64,000 nucleotides of DNA from Stenotrophomonas sp. 169. GTDB taxonomy: Bacteria; Pseudomonadota; Gammaproteobacteria; Xanthomonadales; Xanthomonadaceae. How positions within the stretch are numbered: position 1 is the first letter of the stretch; each line of letters begins with the position of its first letter. Made by a program: the position numbers and the translations under genes. This document shows, piece after piece, positions 44,919 through 54,212 of the stretch. The notes beneath the pieces were generated by a model. It did no database searches and was not told the origin of the DNA. It was given only the letters and a program-made list of their open reading frames with translations. The DNA is taken from positions 2,872,501 through 2,936,500 of the forward strand of contig NZ_CP061204.1 in the NCBI RefSeq assembly GCF_014621775.1, read 5' to 3'.

Positions 44919-46814
44919 TCAGACGCTGCGCGGACCGCGCGGCTTGAATCCCTCGCGGCGTGGCGGGCGATCATTGCCACCCGGACCACCGGGACCACCC
45001 GGACCACTACGGCGCGGACCGCCCTTGTCGAAGCGCGGCTTGGCCGCAGCCCGCGGTGCCTGGCTGATGTCCTCGCCCGGCTCAACGCGACGCATGTTGA
45101 GCTGCTGGCCCGATACCCACACTTTCTTCAGATGGGTGAGCACGTCCTGCGGCATGTCGGTCGGCAGGTCCAGTACGGAGAAGCCGTCATGGATGTCGAT
45201 GCGGCCGATGAAGCGGCTTTCCAGACCCGCCTCGTTGGCGATGGCGCCGACGATGTTGGCCGGCTTGACGCCATGCTGGTGACCCACCTCGATGCGGAAG
45301 GTTTCCATACCCTGCTCCGGCGCGCCACGCGGCGGCATTTCACGGCGCGGTCGGTCCGCGAACCCTTCGCCTTCGGCGCGCGGTGCGCGGTCGAACTTGG
45401 GACGGTCACCGCGGTCGAAGCGTTCGTTCCGCTCCGGACGGTCCGTACGTTCACGCGGGGCACGTTCTTCGCGGGGCGCACGCACCGGCGGCTGCAGCAG
45501 GAACGGCGTATCGCCCTGCATCATCTTGGCCAGCGCGGCGGCGACGTCGATCGCCGGCACTTCGTTCTCGCCCTGGAAGCGCTCCAGCAGCTGGCGATAG
45601 AAGTCCAAACCGCCCTGGGCCAGCGTTTCGCTGATGCGCGCGGTGAACTTGCTGACGCGGTTGTCGTTGACGGCTTCCACGCTCGGCAGCTGCATTTCTT
45701 CGATCGGCTGGCGCGTTGCGCGCTCGATCTGGCGCAGCATGCCCTTCTCGCGCGGAGTGGCGAACAGGATCGCCTCACCGCTGCGACCGGCACGGCCGGT
45801 ACGGCCGATGCGGTGCACGTAGCTTTCGGTGTCGTACGGAATGTCGTAGTTCAGCACGTGGCTGATGCGCTCGACGTCCAGGCCGCGCGCGGCAACGTCG
45901 GTAGCGACCAGGATGTCCAGCTTGCCTTCCTTCAGCATGGCGATGGTGCGCTCACGCTGGGCCTGCTGCATGTCGCCGTTGATGGCGGCAGCGGCCAGGC
46001 CACGGGCCTGCAGCTTGGTGGCCAGTTCTTCGGTGCCGGCCTTGGTACGGGCGAAGACGATCATCGCGTCGAACGGCTCGACTTCCAGGATGCGGGTCAG
46101 TGCATCCAGCTTGTGCATGCCACTCACCCACCAGTAACGCTGGCGGATGTTCGCCGACGTGGTCGTCTTGTTGACGATGGTGACTTCGGCCGGGTCTTTC
46201 AGGTAGGTCTGGGCGATGCGACGGATGGCCGGCGGCATGGTGGCCGAGAACAGCGCGACCTGGCGCTTTTCCGGCAGCTTCTTGAGCACGGCTTCGACAT
46301 CGTCGATGAAGCCCATGCGCAGCATCTCATCGGCTTCGTCCAGTACCAGCGTCTTCAGCTCGGACAGGTCCAGCGTGCCGCGGTTCAGATGGTCGATGAC
46401 GCGGCCGGGGGTACCCACCACGATATGTACGCCACGGCGCAGCGCCGACAGCTGGGTGGCATACGGCTGGCCGCCGTAGACCGGCAGCACGCGGAAACCG
46501 GGGATCTTCGAGGAATAGGTCTGGAACGCCTCGGCGACCTGGATGGCCAGCTCGCGGGTCGGCGCCAGCACCAGTGCCTGCGGCTTGGTCTGCTGCAGGT
46601 CGATGTTGGACAGCACCGGCAGCGCGAACGCTGCGGTCTTACCGGTACCGGTCTGGGCCTGGCCGAGCACATCGCGGCCTTCCAGCATGGCCGGAATGGT
46701 GGCAGCCTGGATCGGCGAGGGGGTTTCGTAACCGACGGCGGCAACCGCCTGCATCACGGGCTCGGAAAGGCCGAGCTGCGCGAACTGCATCGGCGCTTGG
46801 GTATCTTGGGACAT
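44919..46814 (-). CDS. deaD: DEAD-box RNA helicase, DeaD/CsdA type
   Basis: 631 residues. ATP-dependent RNA helicase with Q-motif, AQTGTGKT (Walker A), PTRELA, TPGRV, DEAD in VLDEADEML, SAT and the HRIGRTGRAGR motif. After the core come a linker rich in Arg, Glu and Asp (RAPREERAPRERTDRPERNE), a DbpA-like RNA-binding domain (about 505-580, IEVGHQHGVKPANIVGAIAN) and a Gly/Pro/Arg-rich tail. This is the domain order of DeaD/CsdA, active in ribosome assembly and in the cold. GGAG precedes the start; an upstream in-frame ATG is weaker. It has a leader hairpin. Confidence 0.94.
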   Translation of the reverse strand: MSQDTQAPMQFAQLGLSEPVMQAVAAVGYETPSPIQAATIPAMLEGRDVLGQAQTGTGKTAAFALPVLSNIDLQQTKPQALVLAPTRELAIQVAEAFQTYSSKIPGFRVLPVYGGQPYATQLSALRRGVHIVVGTPGRVIDHLNRGTLDLSELKTLVLDEADEMLRMGFIDDVEAVLKKLPEKRQVALFSATMPPAIRRIAQTYLKDPAEVTIVNKTTTSANIRQRYWWVSGMHKLDALTRILEVEPFDAMIVFARTKAGTEELATKLQARGLAAAAINGDMQQAQRERTIAMLKEGKLDILVATDVAARGLDVERISHVLNYDIPYDTESYVHRIGRTGRAGRSGEAILFATPREKGMLRQIERATRQPIEEMQLPSVEAVNDNRVSKFTARISETLAQGGLDFYRQLLERFQGENEVPAIDVAAALAKMMQGDTPFLLQPPVRAPREERAPRERTDRPERNERFDRGDRPKFDRAPRAEGEGFADRPRREMPPRGAPEQGMETFRIEVGHQHGVKPANIVGAIANEAGLESRFIGRIDIHDGFSVLDLPTDMPQDVLTHLKKVWVSGQQLNMRRVEPGEDISQAPRAAAKPRFDKGGPRRSGPGGPGGPGGNDRPPRREGFKPRGPRSV

Positions 46815-46831
46815 GGGGAACTCCGAAGGCA

Positions 46832-46849
46832 CTGCCACGAACGTGGCAG
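46832..46849 (-). promoter_or_regulatory. Hairpin in the helicase leader
   Basis: CTGCCACG (46832-46839) and CGTGGCAG (46842-46849) form a perfect stem just upstream of the GGAG ribosome-binding site, after a pyrimidine-rich CCCCTTTTTT tract. It could affect translation of this cold-shock-type helicase; no test is possible from sequence. Confidence 0.45.
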
Positions 46850-47048
46850 GCGAAAAAAGGGGGGTATTGTGCGCTTAGGGCGCCCTTCTGACGCGTGCCC
46901 CGGCGCTTTTTCGAGTGCATAGGATACAGCACGCTGGATGAACCGGGGGATTGCCGCCATTCATCCGAGGCTGGCGCAACCGCAAGGGGTCATGGACCGT
47001 CCCTGCTGATCACCGCACAATGCGCATCATCTTACACGGAAGCCCCCC

Positions 47049-47279
47049 ATGCAGACCCTAGAGTTCGACCTTGACGGTGAGTACGTCGAGCTGAAACAGC
47101 TGCTCAAGCTGACCGACCTGGTCAGCAGCGGCGGCGAAGCCAAGATGGCCATCAGCGAGGGCCGCGTACTGGTCGACGGCGAAGTCGAGCTGCGCAAGGC
47201 CTGCAAGATCCGCGCGGGCCAGCAGGTCGATTTCGATGACACCGTGATCCGGGTGCTGGCCCTGCCGGAAGAAGACTGA
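47049..47279 (+). CDS. Small S4-domain RNA-binding protein (YbcJ-like)
   Basis: 76 residues forming a single S4 domain: VELKQLLKLTDLVSSGGEAK followed by ISEGRVLVDGEVELRKACKI and RAGQQVDFD. The family (YbcJ, YlxM-linked relatives) binds RNA and has no firmly known target. GGAAG seven bases before the ATG supports the start. It converges on the Ubi-type gene. Confidence 0.93.
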   Translation: MQTLEFDLDGEYVELKQLLKLTDLVSSGGEAKMAISEGRVLVDGEVELRKACKIRAGQQVDFDDTVIRVLALPEED

Positions 47280-47286
47280 GACCGCG

Positions 47287-48477
47287 CTAGGCTCCCTGCC
47301 CGGCCACTGGCTGGGTGAGGTGGCTGGCGATGAGCTGGCGGAAGGGGCGTACACCCTGCGCAAGCCGCAGACCGGCCGCCCGCAGCAGACGCGCCGGCGC
47401 GCGATCATCGGTGTACACGCTGGCAATCGCATTGGTGGCTTCGTACAGCGGCCGCGAGGCGCGTCGGTGTCCGCGCTGGTAGCGGGCCAGGCTCCCCGCA
47501 TCGGCAATGTCGGCACCGCGCGCATACTGATCCGAGATCAGGTCGGCCAACCGCTGTTGGCTGGCCAGCCCCAGGTTGAATCCGTGCGCGGTGACCGGGT
47601 GCATGCCCACCGCCGCATCGCCGATCAACGCCGCGCCTGGAGCGACGAACCGCTCGGCGTAGACGCCCACCAAAGGGTATGCCTGCGGCGTCGCCACGGG
47701 CTGCATGCGGCCCAGGCGATGCGCGAAGAAACGGCTGATCGCATCGCCCAGTGCATCCTCGTGCAATGCGAGCAGCCCTTCTACCTGCTGGGGCGGCAGC
47801 GTGATCACCGCCGAGGCCAGTCCGTCGTTGAGCGGCAACAAGGCCAGGGTGCGCCCATAACCGAACCATTCCCACGCCGTCTGCCGGTGATCGCGCTCGA
47901 GCTGCACCCGGCACACCAGCATCGATTTGCCGAAGTCGCGCACGCGGGCACCGATGCCGAGCAGTCGGCGGGTAGCGGAAAAGCGGCTGTCGGCGGCAAC
48001 CAGCAGTCGCGCGTGCAGGCAGCTGCCATCGTCAAGCTGCACCACATGGCCTGCGTCGTCATTCTGCACGCCTTGGACCCGGCGGCCGTCCAGCAGCTGC
48101 AGGCCGGGCTGCCCTTGCACGGCATTCCAGGCGGCACGGCGGATCAGATGATTGGGCACCAGCCAGCCCAGCGGGCCATCGGCCGGCCGGTCACGCGCGA
48201 ACGTGAGCGCAAAAGGGGACACCCCGTCCATGACGCGGGCATCGTGCAGCTCGGAAATTTCGGCGGGAGGCAGCCGCTCCCACACCTGCAGGCGTTGCAG
48301 GATCTGCCGGGATGCGTGGGTAAGCGCGATTTCGCGCCCGTCGAACGGCGCATCGGCCAACTGCTGCCGGGATTGCGGTTCCACCAATGCGACCCGCAGG
48401 CCGCTGCCAGCCAGAGACCGTGCGAAACACAATCCGGCAGGGCCCGCCCCCACCACCACCACATCGGTCACCTGCAT
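47287..48477 (-). CDS. UbiH/UbiM-type FAD-dependent monooxygenase
   Basis: 396 residues. The Rossmann nucleotide motif VVVGAGPAGLCFARSLA starts at residue 7, and the second FAD motif GDAAVGMHPVTAHGFNLGLA lies near 285; both mark the UbiH/UbiF/VisC/COQ6 family of aromatic hydroxylases acting in ubiquinone synthesis. The second motif resembles the UbiM subgroup, which hydroxylates C5 of the ring, but this subgroup call is tentative. It is transcribed separately from any other ubi gene visible here. A TATGCT box lies 30-40 bp upstream. Confidence 0.86.
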   Translation of the reverse strand: MQVTDVVVVGAGPAGLCFARSLAGSGLRVALVEPQSRQQLADAPFDGREIALTHASRQILQRLQVWERLPPAEISELHDARVMDGVSPFALTFARDRPADGPLGWLVPNHLIRRAAWNAVQGQPGLQLLDGRRVQGVQNDDAGHVVQLDDGSCLHARLLVAADSRFSATRRLLGIGARVRDFGKSMLVCRVQLERDHRQTAWEWFGYGRTLALLPLNDGLASAVITLPPQQVEGLLALHEDALGDAISRFFAHRLGRMQPVATPQAYPLVGVYAERFVAPGAALIGDAAVGMHPVTAHGFNLGLASQQRLADLISDQYARGADIADAGSLARYQRGHRRASRPLYEATNAIASVYTDDRAPARLLRAAGLRLAQGVRPFRQLIASHLTQPVAGQGA

Positions 48478-48566
48478 CGCTGTGCTTCCCGGCTGTTTGT
48501 CGGCCCCAGCATAGCGGCGACTGCCCGGCGCGGCCCTTGATCTGGATCAGGCCGGGCAGCGCGGAT

Positions 48567-48962
48567 TCACAGCAACGCCTTGAGCAGCATGAACACGCCG
48601 GCCATGGAGACCACCCACGCCAGACTGCGCACATAGGGCACGCCTGCTGCATACAGCGGCAGGTAGACCAATCGCGCCCAGAAATACAGCTGCACCGCGA
48701 GCGCCGTGCTGCCGTCCTGCCGGCCGGCCACCACGACCGCCAACGCAGCGGCAGCGAAGATCGGGAAGGTCTCGAAGAAGTTGGCCTGCGCGCGTTGCAG
48801 GCGACCCGCCACGAGACCCGGCGGTGGTGGCGCACCATCGCGCGCGGAGGCGTTCCACTTCTGCCCCCGTTCCCGCGTGACCGCTGCGACGGCGAGCAGC
48901 ACGTAACCGATACCCAGCAGGCCGGACCAGGCCAGCATCTGCAGCTCAATGGACAGGGGCAT
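48567..48962 (-). CDS. MAPEG-family membrane protein
   Basis: 131 residues with four membrane helices. The family pattern RLQRAQANFFETFPIFAAAA (R-x-x-R-A-x-x-N-x-x-E-x-x-P-x-F) is intact. The eukaryotic members act in eicosanoid and glutathione metabolism; the bacterial role is not known. The gene sits 4 bp after the DUF4019 gene (same strand), so the two are likely co-transcribed. Confidence 0.9.
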   Translation of the reverse strand: MPLSIELQMLAWSGLLGIGYVLLAVAAVTRERGQKWNASARDGAPPPPGLVAGRLQRAQANFFETFPIFAAAALAVVVAGRQDGSTALAVQLYFWARLVYLPLYAAGVPYVRSLAWVVSMAGVFMLLKALL

Positions 48963-48965
48963 GGC

Positions 48966-49526
48966 TCAGGTTCCCGGCGAACGGACGCTGTAACCGGCCA
49001 GGCGCCAGACCTTGTCTTCATCAAGGCGGAAGCTGACCAGCTCACGCACCGGCTGCGGACTGTTGGCGAAGCGCGTCGGGTAGGTCACGTTGAGGTACAG
49101 GCCTTCGGGAACGGCCGCCCCTGCGTTGAACCGCACCCGGCTGATGCTCGGCTGGCCACGACCCACCAGGGCGCCCAGTCGAGCGCGATCCGCGCTGACC
49201 TGTTTGGTGAACGCATCACGCGTAACCGCCTTGCGTGCTACGGCCGATGCGCCGTCCCACAGCTGCGCCGTCTGGCCGCCGTCCACAAGCCGGGCCGCCT
49301 GCAGCGCCGCCGCACTCATCTCGGCATTCTGCTTTTCAAGCTGCGCCTGCTGGGCCGGCGTGAGCTGCTGGGCCGGTGCAGCCGGTGCCGTGGCGGCGGC
49401 CGGGCGCGCGCCCGCTGCAGCCGGGGCTGCGGCAGGCCGTGCAGTGGACGGCTGGGCGGCCTGAGGCTGCTGAGCGACCGCCGCGACGGGCAGCAGCAGG
49501 GACAGAAAGATCAACGATCGCTTCAT
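48966..49526 (-). CDS. Secreted DUF4019-family protein
   Basis: 186 residues with a signal peptide (MKRSLIFLSLLLPVAAVA, cleavage after AVA), an Ala/Pro/Gln-rich linker (about 20-65), and a compact domain with AARLVDGGQTAQLWDGAS, FTKQVSADRARLG and the final DKVWRLAGYSV. This fits DUF4019. Function unknown. A TAGACT box lies about 40 bp upstream of the start. Confidence 0.82.
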   Translation of the reverse strand: MKRSLIFLSLLLPVAAVAQQPQAAQPSTARPAAAPAAAGARPAAATAPAAPAQQLTPAQQAQLEKQNAEMSAAALQAARLVDGGQTAQLWDGASAVARKAVTRDAFTKQVSADRARLGALVGRGQPSISRVRFNAGAAVPEGLYLNVTYPTRFANSPQPVRELVSFRLDEDKVWRLAGYSVRSPGT

Positions 49527-49583
49527 CGGAACCGCCGGTTCAGGGTAGATGCCCGCAGTCTACGCCACCCACCGCCCCGCGCT

Positions 49584-50744
49584 TCAAGCCGCCGGTTCGG
49601 CCGAAGCGGGCGGCATCTGCTCGGCGGTCGGCGCCGCCTCGTCTCGTCCATCATCCGCAGCTCCCTGCTGCGACGGCGAGACACCCGGTGCGGGCGGCAG
49701 GGTCGCCACGTCTATCTCCGACAGCGGGCTGTCCGAGGGGCATACCTCATCGGGGAATCCATAGTCTTTCTTCAGCGACTGCCCGCAGGCATTGACGGCT
49801 TCCAATTCGGCGCCTTCGCGTTTGCACTGCTGGTCGAAGGCCACCAGGAACGCATCCTTGCGGCGCACGAAATCATCGCCGCAGGCGCGCATCTGCTTGA
49901 TGCGCTCCAGATCGTCCTGCACCGCGTTGGTGCCGTCCAGGCCATATTGCCGCAGCTCGTCCGCCGTCAGCACCCGCAGGCTGCGGTTGGGCACCGTCAT
50001 CATCAGGTCGGCCACGCCCACCGCAACGCCGTTGCGCTGCAGGTAATCCTTGACGTTGTCATAGACCTCATGCAGCTCGCGGTTGAGTTCCGCACGCGAC
50101 GTGGCCTTCGAGCTGATCCGCATCATGCGGTGGATGCCCACCTTGCCCAGCACCAGGCGATTGTCGCCCGCCGCCAGGACGAACACGCAGGCGCTGTGGC
50201 AGATGGAGGCCTCACGCACCCAGATGGTCCAGTTCGACTCGCCGATGCTGTCACCGGCGACGATGGCCGATTCAACCTGTCCACCACTGGAGTCCAGGTC
50301 GAGGATGCGCTTGTGGATGCCCAGCCCGTCGGCCACCACGGCCAGCCGCCAGACCAGCTCGGAAAAGCCCGGATTGATCTTGCCGCTGTATCGCACACGC
50401 GCCAGGCCGCGCTCGGCGCACGGCTGCAGTGCCTGCTCGATCTGCACACGCTCCAGGCCCGCCAGCTCCTCGCCGTCCCCGGGCTCGGCCGCGTAGTCGG
50501 TCGTGCAGCTGATCCATGCCCTGCCGTTTTCCAGCGCTGCCGCCGGCCACGGGCGATCGGCGCGGCCCACAGGCGGCGACGCGGGTGGCGGCGCGTCGGC
50601 CACGTTGATGGACACCATGTGGTCGCCGTCGGCACTGGGAGCACGCGTGGCGGCCTCGTTGGCCGTCACGTTGCCGGGATTCTCAAGCTGGCTGCACGAG
50701 GCCAAGGCCAGGCACAGCAGGGGCGACCACCATTTGAGCAACAT
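49584..50744 (-). CDS. ClpP-fold lipoprotein (COG3904-like)
   Basis: 386 residues. MLLKWWSPLLCLALASC is a lipoprotein signal. The central region has DLDSSGGQVESAIVAGD, CHSACVFVLAAG with the likely nucleophile Ser before the Ala-Cys, and GKVGIHRM with the likely general base His; this order matches Clp-crotonase-fold periplasmic proteins of COG3904. Whether it is an active peptidase is unknown. A Pro/Ala-rich tail closes the protein. The start used is the Met that opens the lipobox; an in-frame start 27 bp upstream would disturb it. A TAGACT box precedes it. Confidence 0.85.
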   Translation of the reverse strand: MLLKWWSPLLCLALASCSQLENPGNVTANEAATRAPSADGDHMVSINVADAPPPASPPVGRADRPWPAAALENGRAWISCTTDYAAEPGDGEELAGLERVQIEQALQPCAERGLARVRYSGKINPGFSELVWRLAVVADGLGIHKRILDLDSSGGQVESAIVAGDSIGESNWTIWVREASICHSACVFVLAAGDNRLVLGKVGIHRMMRISSKATSRAELNRELHEVYDNVKDYLQRNGVAVGVADLMMTVPNRSLRVLTADELRQYGLDGTNAVQDDLERIKQMRACGDDFVRRKDAFLVAFDQQCKREGAELEAVNACGQSLKKDYGFPDEVCPSDSPLSEIDVATLPPAPGVSPSQQGAADDGRDEAAPTAEQMPPASAEPAA

Positions 50745-50900
50745 GTACCATCGAACCGGTCGGAAACACACGCCCAGTCTAGGGCCTGCACAGCAGATGG
50801 CTGCAACCGCCGCTGAACCTGACCGGCTGCGTCAGGGGGCCGATGCATTGGTGTCCGAAAATGGCGAGCCCGGACACGCCGGCCGGCCTAGACTGATCGC

Positions 50901-52376
50901 ATGACATCCTCTGCCGCTCTGGACACTGCAAGCTGCGAACGTGCGCGACTGGCCCGCGATGCGCGTTTCGACGGGCTGTTTTTCACGGCCGTCCGCAGCA
51001 CCGGCATCTATTGCCGCCCGGTGTGCCCGGCGCCGGCGCCGAAGCCGTCCAACGTGACCTACTACGCCAACGCGGCCGCTGCCGCTGCGGCCGGCTATCG
51101 GCCCTGCCTGCGCTGCCGGCCGGAGCTGTCACCCGCGGCGCAGCAGCGGATCGACGAGGACGCCGTGCGGCGGGCGCTCGATCTGATCCATGACGGCTTC
51201 CTGCAGGGCGCAACGGTGGCCGCGCTGTCCGCGCGGGTGGGTGTCAGCGCGCGGCAGCTGCAGCGGCTGTTCGTCGCTGCGTTGGGCGTGACGCCGCAGC
51301 AACTGCATGCCAACCAGCGCCTGCTGCAGGCCAAGCAGCTGCTGACCGAGACGCGCCTGCCGGTGACCGATGTGGCGTTGGCCGCCGGTTTCAACAGCCT
51401 GCGGCGGTTCAATGATGCGTTTCTGGGTGGCTGCGGCATGCCGCCCACCAGCATCCGCCGCCTGCCTGCCCCCGCCTCCAGTGCGGGCGATGCCGTGCAA
51501 CTGCGCCTGGGATATCGGCCTCCATTGGATTTCGGCCTGATGCTGCGGTTCCTGCAGCGCCGGATGATTCCCGGGATTGAACGCATCGACGACGACGGCT
51601 ACCAGCGGGTGATCGGCCCTGCGCAGCGCCCTGCCCTGCTGCAGGTCAGCGCGTCGCCCGGGCGCAACGAACTCGTGCTGCGGCTTGAGCGCATCGATCC
51701 GCGACAGATTCCGGCCGTGGTCCGCCGCGTACGCCATATGTTCGACCTGGATGCCGATCTGCATCAGGTCCACGCGGCGCTGCAGGCAGAGCCCCTGCTT
51801 GCACAGGGCATCGCGCAGCGTCCGGGGTTGCGCGTTCCCGGCGGCTGGGAAGGGTTTGAAGTGGCGGTGCGCGCGGTGCTCGGCCAGCAGGTCAGCGTCG
51901 CCGCGGCAACCACGCTGGCGCGTCGGCTGGTGCACGCCCATGGGCACCCGCTGGACGGCATGCCCGACGGATTGGATCGCTTGTTTCCAGAACCCGCACG
52001 ACTGGCCGATGCGCCGCTGGAGGCCATCGGCCTGCCACGTACCCGTGCATCGACACTGCGTTCGCTGGCCCGTGCCTGCGCCGAGGGTCAGCTCGACTTC
52101 GGTGCAGGGCAACGGCTTGAGGATTTCGTCCAGCGTTGCATCGCCCTGCCCGGCATCGGTCCGTGGACGGCGCAGTACATTGCGCTGCGCGCGCTGGGCC
52201 AGCCTGATGCGTTTCCCGCCGGTGACCTGGTGCTGCAGCAGATGCTGGGCACGCCCGAAAAGCGACTGACCGAACGCCAGACCGAGCAACGGTCGCAGCC
52301 GTGGCGGCCCTGGCGCGCCTATGCCGTGCTGCACCTCTGGCACCTCTCTCCTCCTTTCCGTGGAGCTCCGTCATGA
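50901..52376 (+). CDS. alkA: Ada N-domain / AraC / AlkA fusion (alkylation-response regulator and DNA glycosylase)
   Basis: 491 residues. The N-terminal Ada-type zinc domain keeps Cys38, Cys42, Cys69 and Cys72 at exactly the E. coli Ada positions; methyl transfer to Cys38 from DNA phosphotriesters is the known switch. An AraC-type helix-turn-helix follows (about 85-185, [20 protein letters not shown]), then an AlkA N-terminal domain and an HhH-GPD glycosylase domain with [18 protein letters not shown] and catalytic Asp442 in FPAGDL. So one protein senses methylation, activates transcription and excises 3-methyladenine. The stop overlaps ogt. TAGACT stands six bases before the ATG. Confidence 0.94.
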   Translation: MTSSAALDTASCERARLARDARFDGLFFTAVRSTGIYCRPVCPAPAPKPSNVTYYANAAAAAAAGYRPCLRCRPELSPAAQQRIDEDAVRRALDLIHDGFLQGATVAALSARVGVSARQLQRLFVAALGVTPQQLHANQRLLQAKQLLTETRLPVTDVALAAGFNSLRRFNDAFLGGCGMPPTSIRRLPAPASSAGDAVQLRLGYRPPLDFGLMLRFLQRRMIPGIERIDDDGYQRVIGPAQRPALLQVSASPGRNELVLRLERIDPRQIPAVVRRVRHMFDLDADLHQVHAALQAEPLLAQGIAQRPGLRVPGGWEGFEVAVRAVLGQQVSVAAATTLARRLVHAHGHPLDGMPDGLDRLFPEPARLADAPLEAIGLPRTRASTLRSLARACAEGQLDFGAGQRLEDFVQRCIALPGIGPWTAQYIALRALGQPDAFPAGDLVLQQMLGTPEKRLTERQTEQRSQPWRPWRAYAVLHLWHLSPPFRGAPS

Positions 52377-52870
52377 CCCTTCATTACGATCGCTTCGATT
52401 CGCCGATCGGTGAGCTCACCGTGGCCGGCGACGCGCACGGCATCGCCCATGTTCTTTTCCCTGAGAACCGCCATCCGCCGAAGGGCCGCGAGCACTGGCA
52501 GTACCAGCCAGCGACGGTGCGCGAGGCGCGCATGCAGCTGCTCCAGTACCTGCAGGGCGAGCGCTCGGCCTTTACCTTGCCACTGGCCCCCCGCGGCACG
52601 CCGTTCCAACTGCGCGTGTGGCACGCATTGGCGACGATTCCGTTCGGGCAGACCTGGAGCTACCTGCAACTGGCGACCGCGCTGGGCCAGCCCAGTGCAA
52701 CGCGCGCCGTGGGCGCGGCGAACGGCCGCAATCCGCTGCCGATCGTGCTGCCCTGCCATCGGGTGATCGGCCGCGACGGCTCATTGACCGGGTTCGCCGG
52801 TGGACTGCAGACCAAGGCCGCGCTGCTGCGGCTGGAACAAGGGGCAGGCGCGTTGTTCGACCCCCCATGA
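52373..52870 (+). CDS. ogt: O6-methylguanine-DNA methyltransferase
   Basis: 165 residues. Suicide repair of O6-methylguanine; the acceptor Cys128 lies in [10 protein letters not shown], with [11 protein letters not shown] just before it. The four-base overlap (ATGA) with the Ada-AlkA fusion shows one transcript: the regulator, glycosylase and methyltransferase functions that are split differently in E. coli are brought together in two genes. A longer in-frame reading starting inside the upstream gene is rejected. Confidence 0.95.
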   Translation: MTLHYDRFDSPIGELTVAGDAHGIAHVLFPENRHPPKGREHWQYQPATVREARMQLLQYLQGERSAFTLPLAPRGTPFQLRVWHALATIPFGQTWSYLQLATALGQPSATRAVGAANGRNPLPIVLPCHRVIGRDGSLTGFAGGLQTKAALLRLEQGAGALFDPP

Positions 52871-52881
52871 CCTTTGGTGTC

Positions 52882-52917
52882 TTGGGTACGTCATTGCGGC
52901 TGCCTACAATGGCGCGA
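52882..52917 (+). promoter_or_regulatory. Promoter of the nucleotide pyrophosphatase gene, probably leaderless
   Basis: TTGGGT (52882-52887), 17-bp spacer, TACAAT (52905-52910), six bases, ATG. The usual start distance falls on the A of ATG; no ribosome-binding site is visible. Confidence 0.55.
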
Positions 52918-54170
52918 TGACCTATCGACGCCTTGCCTGGGCGCTGGCCGCGATCCTGCCGCTGGCTGCCTGCACCACCCCAGTTGCCCGCCCCGGTTCC
53001 GGTGTCGCCGCCGCGCCTGTCGCCGCGCCTGCACCCAAGCTGCTTCTGATCTCCATCGACGGCCTGCGCGCCGATGCGCTGGACCGTGGCATCACGCCGA
53101 ACCTGCAGCGCATCATCGACAGCGGCGTGCGCGCGAAATGGATGAATCCATCGTATCCGTCGCTGACCTTTCCCAACCATTACACACTGGTCACCGGCCT
53201 GCGCCCGGACAAGCACGGCATCATCCACAACAGCATGGACGATGGGCAACTGGGCCCTTTCAAACTGAGCGACCGCGACACGGTCACCAAGCCGGCATGG
53301 TGGGGTGGCGAGCCGATCTGGGTCAGTGCCGAACAGGCCGGCGTGCGCACCGCAACGTGGTCGTGGCCGGGCAGCGAAGCCGAGGTAAAGGGCGTGCGTC
53401 CCAGCCAGTGGCGCCAGTATGACGAGCGTGTCCCATTTGAACGCCGCGCTTCCGATGTGCTGGCGTGGCTGCAGCAGGCCGGTTCCGATGCGCCACGACT
53501 GGTCACGCTGTATCTGGAAGGCGTGGACAAGGCCGGGCACCACGATGGTCCACAGTCGGCCGAGTACACCGCGGCCATCCAGCGCGCGGATGCGGTGATC
53601 GGCCAGGTACTGGATGGACTGCAGCGGGGCGGTCTCGACGCCACCACCAACGTGGTGCTGGTGTCCGACCACGGTATGGCGTCGGTGCCGGAGGGTCACG
53701 TCATCGCGACCGAAGACATGGCGGATCCGGCAATCGCGCGCAACATCAGCGTGGGCCAGTCGGTCGGCTTCGAGCCCATGCCGGGCCAGCGCGCCGCGGC
53801 CGAACGCGTGCTGCTGGGGCGCCACACGCAGTACACGTGCTGGAAGAAGGGCGACCTGCCTGCCCGATGGCACTACGGCAGCAACCCACGCATCCCTGCC
53901 ATCGTGTGCCAGATGGATGAGGGCTGGGATGCGCTGGCCCGTGCGACGATCGCCAAGCGTCCCCAGCAGGACCGTGGATCGCATGGCTATGACAACGCGT
54001 TGCCGTCGATGCGCGCGGTGTTCATTGCGCGTGGGCCGTCGTTCAAGCAGGGTGTGGTGATCGATGACTTCGACAATGTCGACCTGTATCCCCTGCTGGC
54101 GCGCCTGCTGCAGGTGCCGGCCGCGCCGAACGACGGTGACCCGCAGACGTTGCTGAAGACCTTGCGCTAG
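52917..54170 (+). CDS. Nucleotide pyrophosphatase/phosphodiesterase (NPP) lipoprotein
   Basis: 417 residues with a lipoprotein signal (LAAILPLAAC). It belongs to the alkaline-phosphatase superfamily and closely resembles the structurally studied Xanthomonas NPP: LLISIDGLRADALDRG (metal Asp), PSYPSLTFPNHYT with the likely Thr84 nucleophile, GVDKAGHHDGP and VSDHGM for the metal-binding Asp and His residues, and HGYDNALPSM near the C-terminus. It would hydrolyse nucleotide phosphodiesters or pyrophosphates in the envelope. It is followed by the inverted cassette copy. Confidence 0.93.
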   Translation: MTYRRLAWALAAILPLAACTTPVARPGSGVAAAPVAAPAPKLLLISIDGLRADALDRGITPNLQRIIDSGVRAKWMNPSYPSLTFPNHYTLVTGLRPDKHGIIHNSMDDGQLGPFKLSDRDTVTKPAWWGGEPIWVSAEQAGVRTATWSWPGSEAEVKGVRPSQWRQYDERVPFERRASDVLAWLQQAGSDAPRLVTLYLEGVDKAGHHDGPQSAEYTAAIQRADAVIGQVLDGLQRGGLDATTNVVLVSDHGMASVPEGHVIATEDMADPAIARNISVGQSVGFEPMPGQRAAAERVLLGRHTQYTCWKKGDLPARWHYGSNPRIPAIVCQMDEGWDALARATIAKRPQQDRGSHGYDNALPSMRAVFIARGPSFKQGVVIDDFDNVDLYPLLARLLQVPAAPNDGDPQTLLKTLR

Positions 54171-54212
54171 CGGGTGGGGTGCCGGGCTGCGCCCGGCGCC
54201 CGCAGAAGCGAG

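Noticed and set aside
44619..46922. Plus-strand open frame of 767 codons opposite the DEAD-box helicase
   Set aside because: Antisense shadow; the helicase motifs on the minus strand are complete.
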